Below, one piece after another: positions 17,366 through 26,449 of a stretch of DNA of 64,000 bases. The stretch's first letter is position 1; each line of letters opens with the position of its first letter. The notes beneath the pieces are model-generated. The model had not been told where the DNA came from. It saw nothing but the letters and a program-made list of their open reading frames with translations, and did not search any database. Source of the stretch: Pullulanibacillus sp. KACC 23026. GTDB taxonomy: Bacteria > Bacillota > Bacilli > Bacillales > Sporolactobacillaceae. The DNA is taken from positions 124,001 through 188,000 of the forward strand of contig NZ_CP119107.1 in assembly GCF_029094525.1 (NCBI RefSeq), given 5' to 3'. A program made the translations under genes and the position numbers.

Positions 17366-18427
17366 CTATTTTTTGGCTGTATATTTCTTAATAGCAGGTA
17401 AAATCTCTGTGGCAATAAGCTCTATATTCTTTCTCAGACGATCAAATGGAACACCGCCAAAATCAATTTGGGCTGCGTAGCGCTGGTGGCCATACATTTC
17501 GTGCTGATAAAGAATTTTTTCAATAATCTCCTGTGGGCTTCCAATATTCATAATGTTATGGGGATCAATCCCTTGGGCATAGTGCTGTTTTGGAAAGCCT
17601 TGACCGTTTGTCTTTTTCATTCCCTCATTAATATGAGGATACGTATCTTTAAGTGCTTGTTGGGAAGTTTCTGCCGCATAGAAGAAACCAGCCGTTGCGA
17701 TTGGAAGTTCATCTGGGTTATGTCCACCCATTCGAGCGGCCTCACGATAGGCATCAATGGTCCGTTTAAAAATAACAGCAGGACCGCCTAAATGAGCCAT
17801 GAACATCGGAACACCGGCATATCCAGCTTTAATGGCGCTCGCGGGAGAACCGCCGACAGCACGCCAAATAGGGAGGAAACCATTCAGCGGTCGTGGCAAC
17901 ACTTTCGCATTTCTTAATGGTGCCCGGTACTCCCCTTCCCAATCGATTACTTCATTTTCATTGATTTTAAGCAGGAGGTCAAACTTTTCTTCAAACAAGG
18001 CTTCATAGTCGCGCAAGTTATAGCCTAACAAGTCAAAGAGACCGACCCTAGAGGCGCGTCCAGCAATAAGTTCCGCTCTTCCATTAGAAATCAAATCTAA
18101 GGTCGCAAAGTTTTCGTAAACTCGAACCGGATCCGATGTACTAATGATGGTTGAGGAGCTGGCAATTTTTATATTTTTGGTAGCTTGAGCGATCGCAGCA
18201 AGAACGACGGCATGAGCTTGCGTGACAAAATAATCTTGGTGGCTTTCACCTACGCTAAAGAAATCAAGACCTGCTTCATCAGCAAGTTTAGCATATTCTA
18301 TGATATGTTGAACCCGTTCATGGGCTGAAATTCGTCCACCTGAAAGGGGGTCAGGCAAGTGGTCACCGAGCGTGTAGATGCCAAATTCCAGGCCTTTGCT
18401 CGGATCGATTTTATAGGTTTCCATCAT
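17366..18427 (-). CDS. LLM-class flavin-dependent oxidoreductase
   Basis: A 353-aa luciferase-like TIM-barrel protein. Landmarks are YAKLADEAGLDFFSVGESHQDYFV, IKIASSSTIISTSDPVRVYENFATLDLISNGRAELIAGR and PIWRAVGGSPASAIKAGYAG. It is the first gene of a two-gene unit with an FMN reductase, which supports a two-component monooxygenase using FMNH2. A close paralogue lies at 56817-57890 without a reductase partner. The substrate (for example a thioether, alkane sulfonate or aldehyde) cannot be told from sequence. Confidence 0.87.
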   Translation of the reverse strand: MMETYKIDPSKGLEFGIYTLGDHLPDPLSGGRISAHERVQHIIEYAKLADEAGLDFFSVGESHQDYFVTQAHAVVLAAIAQATKNIKIASSSTIISTSDPVRVYENFATLDLISNGRAELIAGRASRVGLFDLLGYNLRDYEALFEEKFDLLLKINENEVIDWEGEYRAPLRNAKVLPRPLNGFLPIWRAVGGSPASAIKAGYAGVPMFMAHLGGPAVIFKRTIDAYREAARMGGHNPDELPIATAGFFYAAETSQQALKDTYPHINEGMKKTNGQGFPKQHYAQGIDPHNIMNIGSPQEIIEKILYQHEMYGHQRYAAQIDFGGVPFDRLRKNIELIATEILPAIKKYTAKK

Positions 18428-18731
18428 GTGGATTAACGTCCTTTCCTAAACAAGAGATGAAAAAATTGAATAATGGAATAAATGATTCGGAGGCTTACTT
18501 ACTTATTGTAAGCTAAAAGGATCCTAAAAATAAAACAAACTGCTTATGATTGGTTTTTTATCAACAGTGGCGGTCATGGACGATATCGATCAGAGCAGTA
18601 GCTCTCTAAAGATGAGTCCCTATCTAATTAGTATCTGATTTTTTTAATCGCTTATTAATAAAAAAGTGAAAAGCAGCAGTAAAGTTTTAGTTAGGACGGA
18701 AACCTGATCTTAGCCTCATCCCCTCTCAGGC
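18428..18731. other. Intergenic region between LLM and ROK genes
   Basis: About 300 bp holding the LLM promoter side and the 3' flank of the ROK gene. No gene or clear terminator is seen. Confidence 0.4.
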
Positions 18732-19943
18732 TCAATCAGTTGTAGGCGTCGCAAACAGTTCAGCAAGCAGCAAGGTGGCGGCCCCAATGGCCGTGGCATG
18801 TTGGCCGAGCTCTGAAGGGAGAACAACGGTATGCTTGGCCTTCTCGGTTAAGACAAGCTTATGAATGGTGCCTCTAAGGCTTTCAAACACAAAGCCTTCC
18901 GCTTTAGCGACACCGCCGCCAATAATGATCCGATCGGGGTTAAGTACGTGTATTAAATTCGTTATCCCGACCCCGAGTGCTTTTCCAGCCTCAGCTAGTA
19001 ACCGTCTTGCAAGTGTGTCCCCAAGTTTCGCGGCTTCATAGATCGACTCTCCTGATAATGGACCGCCATGCTTTGCGTTTTTCAAAAGAGTTTCCTGTCC
19101 GTCATTCATTGCATGTATGGCTAGGTCAACTAGTGCAGGGCCAGAAGCAATCGCTTGGAGGCATCCTTCATTGCCACATTGACAAAGAGGCCCGTTCAAA
19201 TCAATAATCATATGCCCAATTTCCCCAGCTATGGAGTGACGGCCATGAAAAAGCTTCCCGTCATGAATAATGCCTGCTCCAATTCCCCGGCCGACATTGA
19301 TACACACTAGAGATTGTGAACCGCGCCCTGCTCCGAACCAAAATTCCCCTAAAGCCATGGCTCTAACGTCATTTTCAACTTTTACAAGCACATTAAATTT
19401 ATCTTCAAGATAATCTTTAATCGGGATATCCTTCAGATGCAGATTAGGAGCGAGTAGGGAGATGCCCTTGTCTACATCCACAATGCCGTGCATGCCAACC
19501 CCTATACCGAGTAATTTATCGATATGGATTGGATTTTTTCGTATAAAGTTCTCTATGTTTCTTGCCATAAGCTCAAGCAGGTCTGTACGGGTGACTCCTT
19601 TTGGGACGTCATCTTCAGCGGAATCGATGATTTCCCCATTTAAATCGGTCAGAACAAGTTTAATGGAGCTTGGGCCGACATCTAATCCCACCACTTGATA
19701 ACTGGAAGCATTAATCACCAGTAGGGTTGGTTTACGCCCTCCTTTTGACTCGCCCTGCTCGCTTTCCATAACGAGTTCCATATCCAATAATTCTTTCACG
19801 AGGCTGCTAACGGTTGGAGGGGTTAATTGGGTTATTTTTGCCAGATCAGCCCTGGAAATGGGACTGCGCTGTCTAATGGTATTTAAGATAAGAGATCGAT
19901 TTAAAGATTTCATTAATTGAAAGCTGCCAACAAGTTTACTCAT
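18732..19943 (-). CDS. ROK-family transcriptional repressor, probably of the gal operon
   Basis: A 403-aa protein. Residues ~15-75 form a winged-helix HTH (SLILNTIRQRSPISRADLAKIT, then TPPTVSSLVKELLDMEL). Then comes the ROK sugar-kinase-like domain: VVGLDVGPSSIKLVLTDLNG, ENDVRAMALGEFWFGAGRG, the Zn-binding CQCGNEGCLQAIASG and IIIGGGVAKAEG. It is XylR/NagC-like. It is divergent from galT-galK-galM, and the shared 245-bp region has inverted repeats near both starts, so it probably represses galactose genes and itself. The inducer (galactose or a derivative) is inferred. Confidence 0.87.
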   Translation of the reverse strand: MSKLVGSFQLMKSLNRSLILNTIRQRSPISRADLAKITQLTPPTVSSLVKELLDMELVMESEQGESKGGRKPTLLVINASSYQVVGLDVGPSSIKLVLTDLNGEIIDSAEDDVPKGVTRTDLLELMARNIENFIRKNPIHIDKLLGIGVGMHGIVDVDKGISLLAPNLHLKDIPIKDYLEDKFNVLVKVENDVRAMALGEFWFGAGRGSQSLVCINVGRGIGAGIIHDGKLFHGRHSIAGEIGHMIIDLNGPLCQCGNEGCLQAIASGPALVDLAIHAMNDGQETLLKNAKHGGPLSGESIYEAAKLGDTLARRLLAEAGKALGVGITNLIHVLNPDRIIIGGGVAKAEGFVFESLRGTIHKLVLTEKAKHTVVLPSELGQHATAIGAATLLLAELFATPTTD

Positions 19944-19974
19944 TAGGATTCTCCTTGTACGGTTCCGATTGAAT

Positions 19975-20001
19975 CTTAGTTAATAAATTAACTTTACTTA
20001 A
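19975..20001. promoter_or_regulatory. Operator-like repeat near the ROK gene start
   Basis: Contains AGTTAAT-AA-ATTAACT, a perfect 7-bp inverted repeat at 19978-19993. Read on the minus strand it aligns with the box at 20103-20124 (shared TAAGTAAAnTTAATT), suggesting one protein binds both. Confidence 0.5.
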
Positions 20002-20068
20002 TAGGAGTATTATACCTTAAATAAGGCGGACGAACATCATAAATAGTATGAAAAGTTCTATAAAAGGG

Positions 20069-20097
20069 TTGATTCAGCAGCGATCCCAACCTATAAT
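20069..20097 (+). promoter_or_regulatory. Sigma-A promoter of galTKM
   Basis: TTGATT at 20069-20074 and TATAAT at 20092-20097 with 17 bp between them. Transcription would start around 20104. Confidence 0.65.
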
Positions 20098-20102
20098 GAA
20101 AC

Positions 20103-20144
20103 TAAGTAAAATTAATTAATAAAGTGATTAACTAGTTGGTTAAT
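20103..20144. promoter_or_regulatory. Two operator-like boxes downstream of gal promoter
   Basis: Box 1 (20103-20124) repeats the sequence near the ROK start in opposite orientation. Box 2 is ATTAAC-N6-GTTAAT at 20127-20144. Both overlap or follow the predicted start of transcription, where a repressor would block RNA polymerase. Confidence 0.5.
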
Positions 20145-20188
20145 GCCTACATGACGATTAACGATAATTAAATGAGGAGGTTATGAGC

Positions 20189-21163
20189 TTGGCTGAATTA
20201 AGATATAACCCGCTGCTTAGAGATTGGACGATGGTGTCGGCCAAACGGCAAAACAGACCAAATATGCCTAAGGATTTTTGTCCTTTTTGCCCAGGGTCTG
20301 GAAAAGTGCCTGATCATTATGATGTCCATCTTTATCACAACGATTTTCCAGTGCTGTCTGAGAATCCTCCCGTTCCAGATAATGTGGGTGGAAAGCTTTA
20401 TCAAACAAGAGAGGCTTATGGGCGCTGTGAAGTCGTCCTGTATTCACCGGACCATCATGCAACTATTCCTGATTTACCAAAAGAAAATATGCAAAAGCTT
20501 ATTCAGTTGTGGTGTGACACCTTCTCCGAGTTAGAAAAGGATCCTAAGCATCAATATGTCATGATTTTTGAGAATCGTGGAGAAGAGGTAGGTGTGACAA
20601 TGCCTCACCCCCATGGTCAGGTCTATGCATATCCGTTTATTCCTTTAAAGGTTAAGACAGAGCTTTCTTCTTGTCAGGATTATTATGAAGAAACAGGTCA
20701 TAATCTGTTTGATGTCATGATTGAAGAAGAAAAAGCGTTTGGAGAGCGGGTCATTTTAGAAGGGAAAACCTTTATTGCCTACATTCCCTTTTTTACTGAT
20801 TATCCTTTTGGTGTTCACCTTGTTTGTAAGACTAATAAAACGGCCATTACAGAGTTTACAAACGATGAGAAGGAAGAATTGGGGAACATGCTCCAAAGCT
20901 TAGTTGGAGGTATGGACTGCCTCTATAATCGTTTGTTCCCGTATATGATGGTCATGCATCAAAGGCCGTCAAACCTGGAGGACCCGAAGGACTATTACCG
21001 ATTCCATATTGAATTTTATCCGCCATTAAGAGACAAAGATAAGATCAAGTACAATGCTTCGTCAGAGACAGGCGGCTGGGCAGCTGCGAACCCAACAAAG
21101 GTTGAGGAAACATCTACCCTTTTAAGAGATGCCATACAAGTTTATTTAAAAAAGAAAGGATAG
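20189..21163 (+). CDS. galT: Galactose-1-phosphate uridylyltransferase
   Basis: The E. coli-type (class I, HIT-superfamily) GalT, about 324 aa. A TTG start at 20189 is preferred: GAGGAGG ends 8 nt before it, whereas the in-frame ATG at 20183 is only 2 nt from the same ribosome site. Motifs: FCPFCPGSGKVP near the N-terminus (metal-binding cysteines) and the catalytic HPH of MPHPHGQVYAYP at residues ~140-142. It exchanges UMP between UDP-glucose and galactose-1-phosphate. First gene of galTKM. Note that many Bacillales carry the unrelated-looking GalT2 type instead. Confidence 0.93.
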   Translation: MAELRYNPLLRDWTMVSAKRQNRPNMPKDFCPFCPGSGKVPDHYDVHLYHNDFPVLSENPPVPDNVGGKLYQTREAYGRCEVVLYSPDHHATIPDLPKENMQKLIQLWCDTFSELEKDPKHQYVMIFENRGEEVGVTMPHPHGQVYAYPFIPLKVKTELSSCQDYYEETGHNLFDVMIEEEKAFGERVILEGKTFIAYIPFFTDYPFGVHLVCKTNKTAITEFTNDEKEELGNMLQSLVGGMDCLYNRLFPYMMVMHQRPSNLEDPKDYYRFHIEFYPPLRDKDKIKYNASSETGGWAAANPTKVEETSTLLRDAIQVYLKKKG

Positions 21164-21169
21164 GTTCTT

Positions 21170-22360
21170 GTGACACAATCCATTGAAAAATCACTCTTAC
21201 AGAATTTCCAGGAGTATTTTGGGGAGAGCGACCAGCCTGTGCGTCTGTTCTTTGCACCGGGAAGAGTTAATTTGATTGGAGAGCATACCGATTATAACGG
21301 CGGATATGTCTTTCCAGCTGCCATAACCTTAGGCACTTATATGGCAGTAAGAAAACGCAATGATTCCAAATATGTGATGAAAAGTGACAATTTCCCAGGT
21401 AATCAAGTGGAGATCGATCAGTCGCTAATTGTTAATGATCCCAATGATGATTGGGGCAATTATCCTAAGGGAATTATTAAGGAATTGCTCGAATTGGGGG
21501 TGCCGCTTGCAGGAGCGGATCTTTTATATCACGGTAACCTTCCCAATGGGGCGGGCCTGTCGTCCTCTGCTTCGATTGGAATGGTAACCGCTTACGGACT
21601 CTCTCAGCTCGTTGATTTTTCTATCTCGACCAAAGAACTTGCCTTTTTGTGCCAGCGCATGGAAAACCGTTTTATAGGCGTCAATACAGGGATTATGGAT
21701 CAAACCGCTGTTGGCTTTGGAAAGGCAAATCAAGCCATTTTACTTAATTGTAAGTCCTTTGAACTGGAAATGATTCCACTGAATTTAGGCGATTATAAAA
21801 TCGTGATAACGAATACGAATAAACGCAGAGGTTTGGCGGATTCGAAATATAATGAACGCAGGCAAGAATGTGAAAAGGGATTGGCAGAACTTCAGCAGGT
21901 TAAGGCTGGTTTGACTTGTTTAGGGGATTTATCGCTAGAATTATTTGAAGAGCTTGAGGGGACTATTAAAGAACCTCTTATTAAAAAGCGTGTCAGACAT
22001 GTTGTGACAGAGGACAACAGAGTTCTTCTGGCAGCACAGTATTTAAAAGAAGACCAATTAGAAGCGTTCGGTCAATTAATGATTGCTTCTCATCTTTCGC
22101 TTCGTGATGATTATGAAGTGACGGGTGCAGAGCTTGATGCTTTGTTTGAGTCGCAAAAAGCTGCTCCGGGCTGTATCGGGACAAGAATGACAGGAGCAGG
22201 CTTCGGTGGTTGTACGGTGAGTCTCGTCAATTCGAATCAATTAGACGCCTTTGAGCAGCAGGTTCAAGAAGCCTATTTTAACAGGACGGGTTTAACCCCT
22301 ACCTTTTATATGTGTGAAGCAGGACCAGGCGTGCTTGAATTAGAAAAACAATCCAATTGA
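21170..22360 (+). CDS. galK: Galactokinase
   Basis: A 396-aa GHMP kinase starting at GTG, 6 bp after galT. The galactokinase signature GRVNLIGEHTDYNGG is at residues 31-45, the ATP loop is LPNGAGLSSSASIG, and GTRMTGAGFGGCTVSLV lies near the C-terminus. The catalytic Asp is in TGIMDQTAVGFG. It phosphorylates alpha-D-galactose at C1, making the substrate of GalT. No unusual features. Confidence 0.96.
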   Translation: MTQSIEKSLLQNFQEYFGESDQPVRLFFAPGRVNLIGEHTDYNGGYVFPAAITLGTYMAVRKRNDSKYVMKSDNFPGNQVEIDQSLIVNDPNDDWGNYPKGIIKELLELGVPLAGADLLYHGNLPNGAGLSSSASIGMVTAYGLSQLVDFSISTKELAFLCQRMENRFIGVNTGIMDQTAVGFGKANQAILLNCKSFELEMIPLNLGDYKIVITNTNKRRGLADSKYNERRQECEKGLAELQQVKAGLTCLGDLSLELFEELEGTIKEPLIKKRVRHVVTEDNRVLLAAQYLKEDQLEAFGQLMIASHLSLRDDYEVTGAELDALFESQKAAPGCIGTRMTGAGFGGCTVSLVNSNQLDAFEQQVQEAYFNRTGLTPTFYMCEAGPGVLELEKQSN

Positions 22361-22455
22361 TTTTTATAGAGTTTTTCGAAAGTTGAATCTAGCAGTAGAG
22401 GCCGAAAAGGACTAAAATGATAGAATGAGACAAGTTTAATTAAGGGAGACTGGAT

Positions 22456-23502
22456 ATGAAGGTTTTATCAGAAGTTTTTGGTCAGTTAGGTCAAGAAACA
22501 GTGATGAGTTATACACTCGAGAATAATAATGGGATGGCGATGACTTGCATTAACTATGGCTGTATTATTACGAAGATCCTTGTACCGGACCGGGAAGGGG
22601 AATTTGAAAATATTGTTTTGGGCTATGACCATCTTGAAGAATACCTTCACGACTCGCCTTATTTTGGAGCGGTTGTCGGCCGCGTGGCAGGTCGAATAAA
22701 AGGGGCCTCTTTTAAGCTGGGTGATCAAGTCTATCAGTTAGCTAAAAATGAATCCCCGAACCACCTTCATGGAGGAATTAAAGGCTTTAGTGATGTCGTC
22801 TGGCAGGCAAGCCCGTTTGAGAAAGAAGAGTCAGTTGGACTGGTATTCACTTATACAAGTCCAGATGGTGAAGAAGGGTATCCTGGGACAGTTAAGATGA
22901 CCGTTACTTATACATTAACCAATGATAACTGTTTTAGAATTGATTATGAGGGAGAAACGGATCAAACCACCCTTTTAAATGTCACCAACCATTCTTATTT
23001 TAATTTAAGCGGGGATTTAAAACGGGATATTTTAGATCAGGAATTAACGCTTAAAAGCCATGCGTTTTATGAACTGGATGAAGAATTGCTCCCGACAGGC
23101 AAGCTTTTAAGTGTTGAAGGAACACCGTTTGATTTCCAGAATGGGAAGCAAATCGGAGCGGATATTAAAGAAGACCATCCGCAGCTTAAAGTAGGGAACG
23201 GCTATGATCATCCATTTCAGCTTTCTGAGAATCATAACGAGGAAATTGTTTTGGTTGATGAGGCAAGCGGTCGTAAACTGACGGTCGAAACGGACCAGCC
23301 GTGTGTAGTGGTCTATTCAAGCTCCACCATGGGGGATGATTTAACGATTCGAGGCGTTCAATCGAAACAATACTTAGGCATTTGCTTTGAAACCCAAGGT
23401 CCTCCTGATGCGATTCATCACCCTAACTTTGAATCCTGTGTATTAGAAAAAGGCGATGTCTATCGCACATCCACAACGTTTTCCTTTTCTACAATAAAAT
23501 AA
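22456..23502 (+). CDS. galM: Aldose 1-epimerase (mutarotase)
   Basis: A 348-aa GalM. Family motifs: GAVVGRVAGRIKGASF, NHLHGGIKGF with the catalytic His, VTNHSYFNLSG and the C-terminal YSSSTMGDD. The conserved Glu is likely the one in GICFETQGPPDA. It interconverts alpha and beta galactose, supplying the alpha anomer for GalK. It lies 95 bp after galK with its own AAGGGAG site. No galE is present in the window, so UDP-galactose epimerisation must be encoded elsewhere. Confidence 0.94.
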   Translation: MKVLSEVFGQLGQETVMSYTLENNNGMAMTCINYGCIITKILVPDREGEFENIVLGYDHLEEYLHDSPYFGAVVGRVAGRIKGASFKLGDQVYQLAKNESPNHLHGGIKGFSDVVWQASPFEKEESVGLVFTYTSPDGEEGYPGTVKMTVTYTLTNDNCFRIDYEGETDQTTLLNVTNHSYFNLSGDLKRDILDQELTLKSHAFYELDEELLPTGKLLSVEGTPFDFQNGKQIGADIKEDHPQLKVGNGYDHPFQLSENHNEEIVLVDEASGRKLTVETDQPCVVVYSSSTMGDDLTIRGVQSKQYLGICFETQGPPDAIHHPNFESCVLEKGDVYRTSTTFSFSTIK

Positions 23503-23511
23503 GACCAATCC

Positions 23512-23545
23512 GAAAAGCCTGATTTAATTGAAATCGGGCTTTTCT
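23512..23545 (+). terminator. Terminator of galTKM
   Basis: GAAAAGCCTGATTT pairs with GAAATCGGGCTTTTC over a short loop, 9 bp after the galM stop. Confidence 0.8.
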
Positions 23546-23679
23546 GCTTCTATGGGAATTTACGGCCATTCCAGGATGACAACGCAGGAGGCTAAGGTGT
23601 CTAATTTTTACAAAAAGAGAAACGCTCAGTCCATTCTTTCCATAAAATAACAGTAATCATTTTGGAAAGGATGATTTTT

Positions 23680-24855
23680 GTGCCGAAATTAAATGGAATT
23701 GATTGTTCGACACGTTTAAATGCCTCATCAATCTCAAAGTTAAAATCAGAAGGGATTAAATATATAGGGCGTTACCTTGGAGACAGTTGGAAGTCTATAG
23801 ATCGAGAGGAAGCTAAAACTATAATTGACGAAGGACTCAGCATTGTGAGTATATGGGAGACCAACCCCACTTATGCGGATTATTTTACGAAAGCAAAGGG
23901 TATATCAGATGCTCAGAATGCTTATTCTTTTGCCCAATCATTAGGTCAACCGACGGGGAGTGCGATTTTTTTCGCGGTTGATTTTGATGCACAAGGTGAT
24001 GCATTAACGGCGATTTCTGAGTACTTCTCTGGAGTCAAAGTAGGGCTTAAAGGTTCTTATAAGATAGGGGTTTACGGTTCCTATACGGTGTTGAATCATC
24101 TGTATAGCGAGAAGGCTTGTGATTTTTATTGGCAAACGACGTCTTGGTCACGAGGGCAGCAGGCTAAGTTCATAAGTATCCTGCAATACAGTCAGGATAG
24201 GACTTTGGCAGGTGTGTCTGTGGACTATAATGAGGTTCTAGACGGAAAGGGAGCATGGCGTAAGACCCCTGCAAGTTCTGGAAGCGGAACCCGTTCGTCA
24301 AGTTCAACTGCCCAACCCTCAAAGGAATCCACCAAGGAACCTTCAAAGAAATCCTCAAAGGCTACTCCAACCACTTATGTTGTAAAGCAAGGCGACACAT
24401 TAAATGCCATAGCTGCGAAATTCGGAACAACCGTTCAAAAGTTGGTAAAGCTCAATGGAATAGAAAACCCCGACTTAATCTATGTCGGCCAGAAAATTAA
24501 GCTGAAAGCCACTAAAACTAGTTCATCAAAAGCAGGTTCCTCTGAGCCGAGCTATTATACCGTGAAAAAGGGAGACACCTTATCAAAGATCGCGGCGGAG
24601 TTTCATACAACCATAAAAGAGTTAATGGCTTTAAATTCGATACAGAACCCTGATTATATCCAAGCCGGTCAGAAGCTGAAGTTGCCTGGATCAAAGGCTA
24701 ATACGGACTCTCCAAAGTATTATACGGTCGAAAAAGGGGACACTTTATCTGGAATCGCAGCAACGTACCATACAACCATTCAGCAATTAATGAGCTGGAA
24801 TCACCTTCAAGATCCTGATCTAATCAAGGTGGGGGAGCGACTAAGGGTAAAATAA
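23680..24855 (+). CDS. DUF1906 glycoside-hydrolase-like protein with three LysM domains
   Basis: About 391 aa from GTG 23680, which has GGAAAGG at ideal spacing; an upstream in-frame TTG at 23662 has none. Residues ~5-200 are a DUF1906 (Rv2525c-like) TIM-barrel with GIDCST at the start, YIGRYLG and the acidic FFAVDFD strand. A Ser/Lys/Pro-rich linker follows, then three LysM repeats, each with Y-[TV]-V-x-x-G-D-T-L and a C-terminal P-D-x-I-x-x-G-x. LysM binds peptidoglycan. No signal peptide is seen, which in spore formers often means a spore coat/cortex-associated protein; that role is inference. Confidence 0.85.
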   Translation: MPKLNGIDCSTRLNASSISKLKSEGIKYIGRYLGDSWKSIDREEAKTIIDEGLSIVSIWETNPTYADYFTKAKGISDAQNAYSFAQSLGQPTGSAIFFAVDFDAQGDALTAISEYFSGVKVGLKGSYKIGVYGSYTVLNHLYSEKACDFYWQTTSWSRGQQAKFISILQYSQDRTLAGVSVDYNEVLDGKGAWRKTPASSGSGTRSSSSTAQPSKESTKEPSKKSSKATPTTYVVKQGDTLNAIAAKFGTTVQKLVKLNGIENPDLIYVGQKIKLKATKTSSSKAGSSEPSYYTVKKGDTLSKIAAEFHTTIKELMALNSIQNPDYIQAGQKLKLPGSKANTDSPKYYTVEKGDTLSGIAATYHTTIQQLMSWNHLQDPDLIKVGERLRVK

Positions 24856-24908
24856 AAAAGGAATGTGGTAATACAGTCAGTAGACCCTTGTTTTCTTCAC
24901 AAATAGAA

Positions 24909-24950
24909 AGACCTGCACTAGTTTCTGCTATTAGTGTAGGTCTTTTTATT
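24909..24950. terminator. Bidirectional terminator
   Basis: AGACCTGCACTA pairs with TAGTGTAGGTCT, with T tracts on both strands. It serves the LysM gene (plus) and the Lrp/AsnC gene (minus). Confidence 0.8.
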
Positions 24951-24981
24951 TTAGAAGGCGATTGATTGGCGGTAATCAAAC

Positions 24982-25431
24982 TCAAACATATTCAAATGTG
25001 TTCTTATAGACTTCAAACTGAACGATGACATTTGTTTTGGTAATATGGTTGATCATGTGAAGCTCTTTGATAAATTCAGTCAATTCATCGTAGGTTGAGT
25101 GAAAGGACTGGATTAAAAGCTGGTATTCCCCAGATGTCATCGTCACAAAGCGAATGGCTGGGTGTTTGACCAGAGCTTCTCTTACTTCTTGTAAATGGGT
25201 ATTAGCGACACTCATTTGACTGATAGCAACCACCTTAATACCTAGTGATATAGGGTTGACTACCCCCGTTACCTTTAGGATGTCGTTATCAATTAAATTT
25301 TTGAAACGCGTCCGGATCGTTTTCTCAGTTACTTCAAGACGCTCAGCCATCTCAGAGAAGGACATTCGTCCGTCCTTTGAAAGTAGATGTACAATTCCCT
25401 TGTCTAAGTCATCCAAAATGTCTTGTTTCAA
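24982..25431 (-). CDS. Lrp/AsnC-family transcriptional regulator
   Basis: A 149-aa regulator. A TTG start at 25431 is chosen because AGAGGTG lies 8 nt upstream; the longer frame from TTG 25449 would contain that site. N-terminal HTH: DKGIVHLLSKDGRMSFSEMAERLEVTEKTIRTRFKNL. The C-terminal RAM-type ligand domain runs from ~65 to the end. It follows the appDFABC-like operon on the same strand with a 66-bp gap, so it may sense amino acids and tune peptide uptake. That link is inference from position. Confidence 0.85.
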   Translation of the reverse strand: MKQDILDDLDKGIVHLLSKDGRMSFSEMAERLEVTEKTIRTRFKNLIDNDILKVTGVVNPISLGIKVVAISQMSVANTHLQEVREALVKHPAIRFVTMTSGEYQLLIQSFHSTYDELTEFIKELHMINHITKTNVIVQFEVYKNTFEYV

Positions 25432-25514
25432 TAATAGGTCACCTCTCAACTCTTTTTATAATTTCTTAGAATATACGTTTAAATTATAGCGAGAGATGAG
25501 TATTCAGCCAATAG

Positions 25515-26435
25515 TTATTCAATCATCTTCGGATCAAAGGCATCTCTTAGTCCATCTCCTATGAAGTTGAAGGAAAGAACGGTTAAGAAGATCATAATTC
25601 CAGGAAATAATGGATACCACCATGCCGTTAGCATAATTGTTATATTTTGGGCATCTTGCAGCATATTTCCCCAGCTTGGTGTTGGGGGCTGAATACCTAG
25701 ACCTAGGAAGCTAAGGGTGGCTTCTGCCAAGATGACATACCCGATTTGGAGGGTAGCCGAAACAATAATTGGACCGATTGCATTTGGTAAGATGTGAGAG
25801 AAAATAATTTTAGAGCTTTTTACACCCATGGTTTTTGCCGCTAGGACGAACTCTCGTGTTCGAAGGGTAAGAAATTCACCGCGAACGAGTCGGGCTGTCC
25901 CGGTCCAGCTAAATAAGGCAAAGACAATAATGAGTGTTAATAGACTGCCTTGAAAAATGGTAACAAGCGTAATTAATAGAAATAAAGAGGGGAAGGAAAT
26001 GATGATATCAACAAAGCGCATTAATAGAGCATCGATCCAACCGCCAAAATAGCCTGCAACCGCTCCAATGACTGTTCCAATTACGATTATACCGATAACC
26101 GATCCGAAACTTACCAGTAAAGATATCCGTGCTCCGTATAAAAGTCTTGCAAAGGTGTCACGCCCTAATGAATCCGTTCCTAACCAATATTTTTTGCTTG
26201 GCTTAGCCAGTTTATCCAAAAGCTCTTGATGGTCAGGGGAATGATGAGTTAAAAACGGGGCAAAAATAGCAGCCAACACGATAATTAATATAATGATAGA
26301 CCCAAGAACGGCCAACTTATTTCTCATGAACTTTCTCACTGAAATTTTTAACATCGTTTCTGGTTTCTTGATTGTTACGGTGTTTAACGGAGTGGGTAGT
26401 GTGTTGTTAGTTAGTTTCGGTTCAAGCTGTGCCAT
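25515..26435 (-). CDS. appC: Oligopeptide ABC transporter permease (AppC-like)
   Basis: A 306-aa DppC/OppC-family permease with a cytoplasmic N-terminus, first membrane helix at ~37-57 and the extracellular [30 protein letters not shown] segment typical of C-type subunits. The coupling loop is [24 protein letters not shown], and the C-terminus has [16 protein letters not shown] start with AGGAGG 8 nt upstream. The order D-F-A-B-C and the protein lengths match the B. subtilis app operon rather than opp (A-B-C-D-F). Last structural gene of the unit. Confidence 0.85.
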   Translation of the reverse strand: MAQLEPKLTNNTLPTPLNTVTIKKPETMLKISVRKFMRNKLAVLGSIIILIIVLAAIFAPFLTHHSPDHQELLDKLAKPSKKYWLGTDSLGRDTFARLLYGARISLLVSFGSVIGIIVIGTVIGAVAGYFGGWIDALLMRFVDIIISFPSLFLLITLVTIFQGSLLTLIIVFALFSWTGTARLVRGEFLTLRTREFVLAAKTMGVKSSKIIFSHILPNAIGPIIVSATLQIGYVILAEATLSFLGLGIQPPTPSWGNMLQDAQNITIMLTAWWYPLFPGIMIFLTVLSFNFIGDGLRDAFDPKMIE

Positions 26436-26449
26436 GGAAATGTCCTCCT

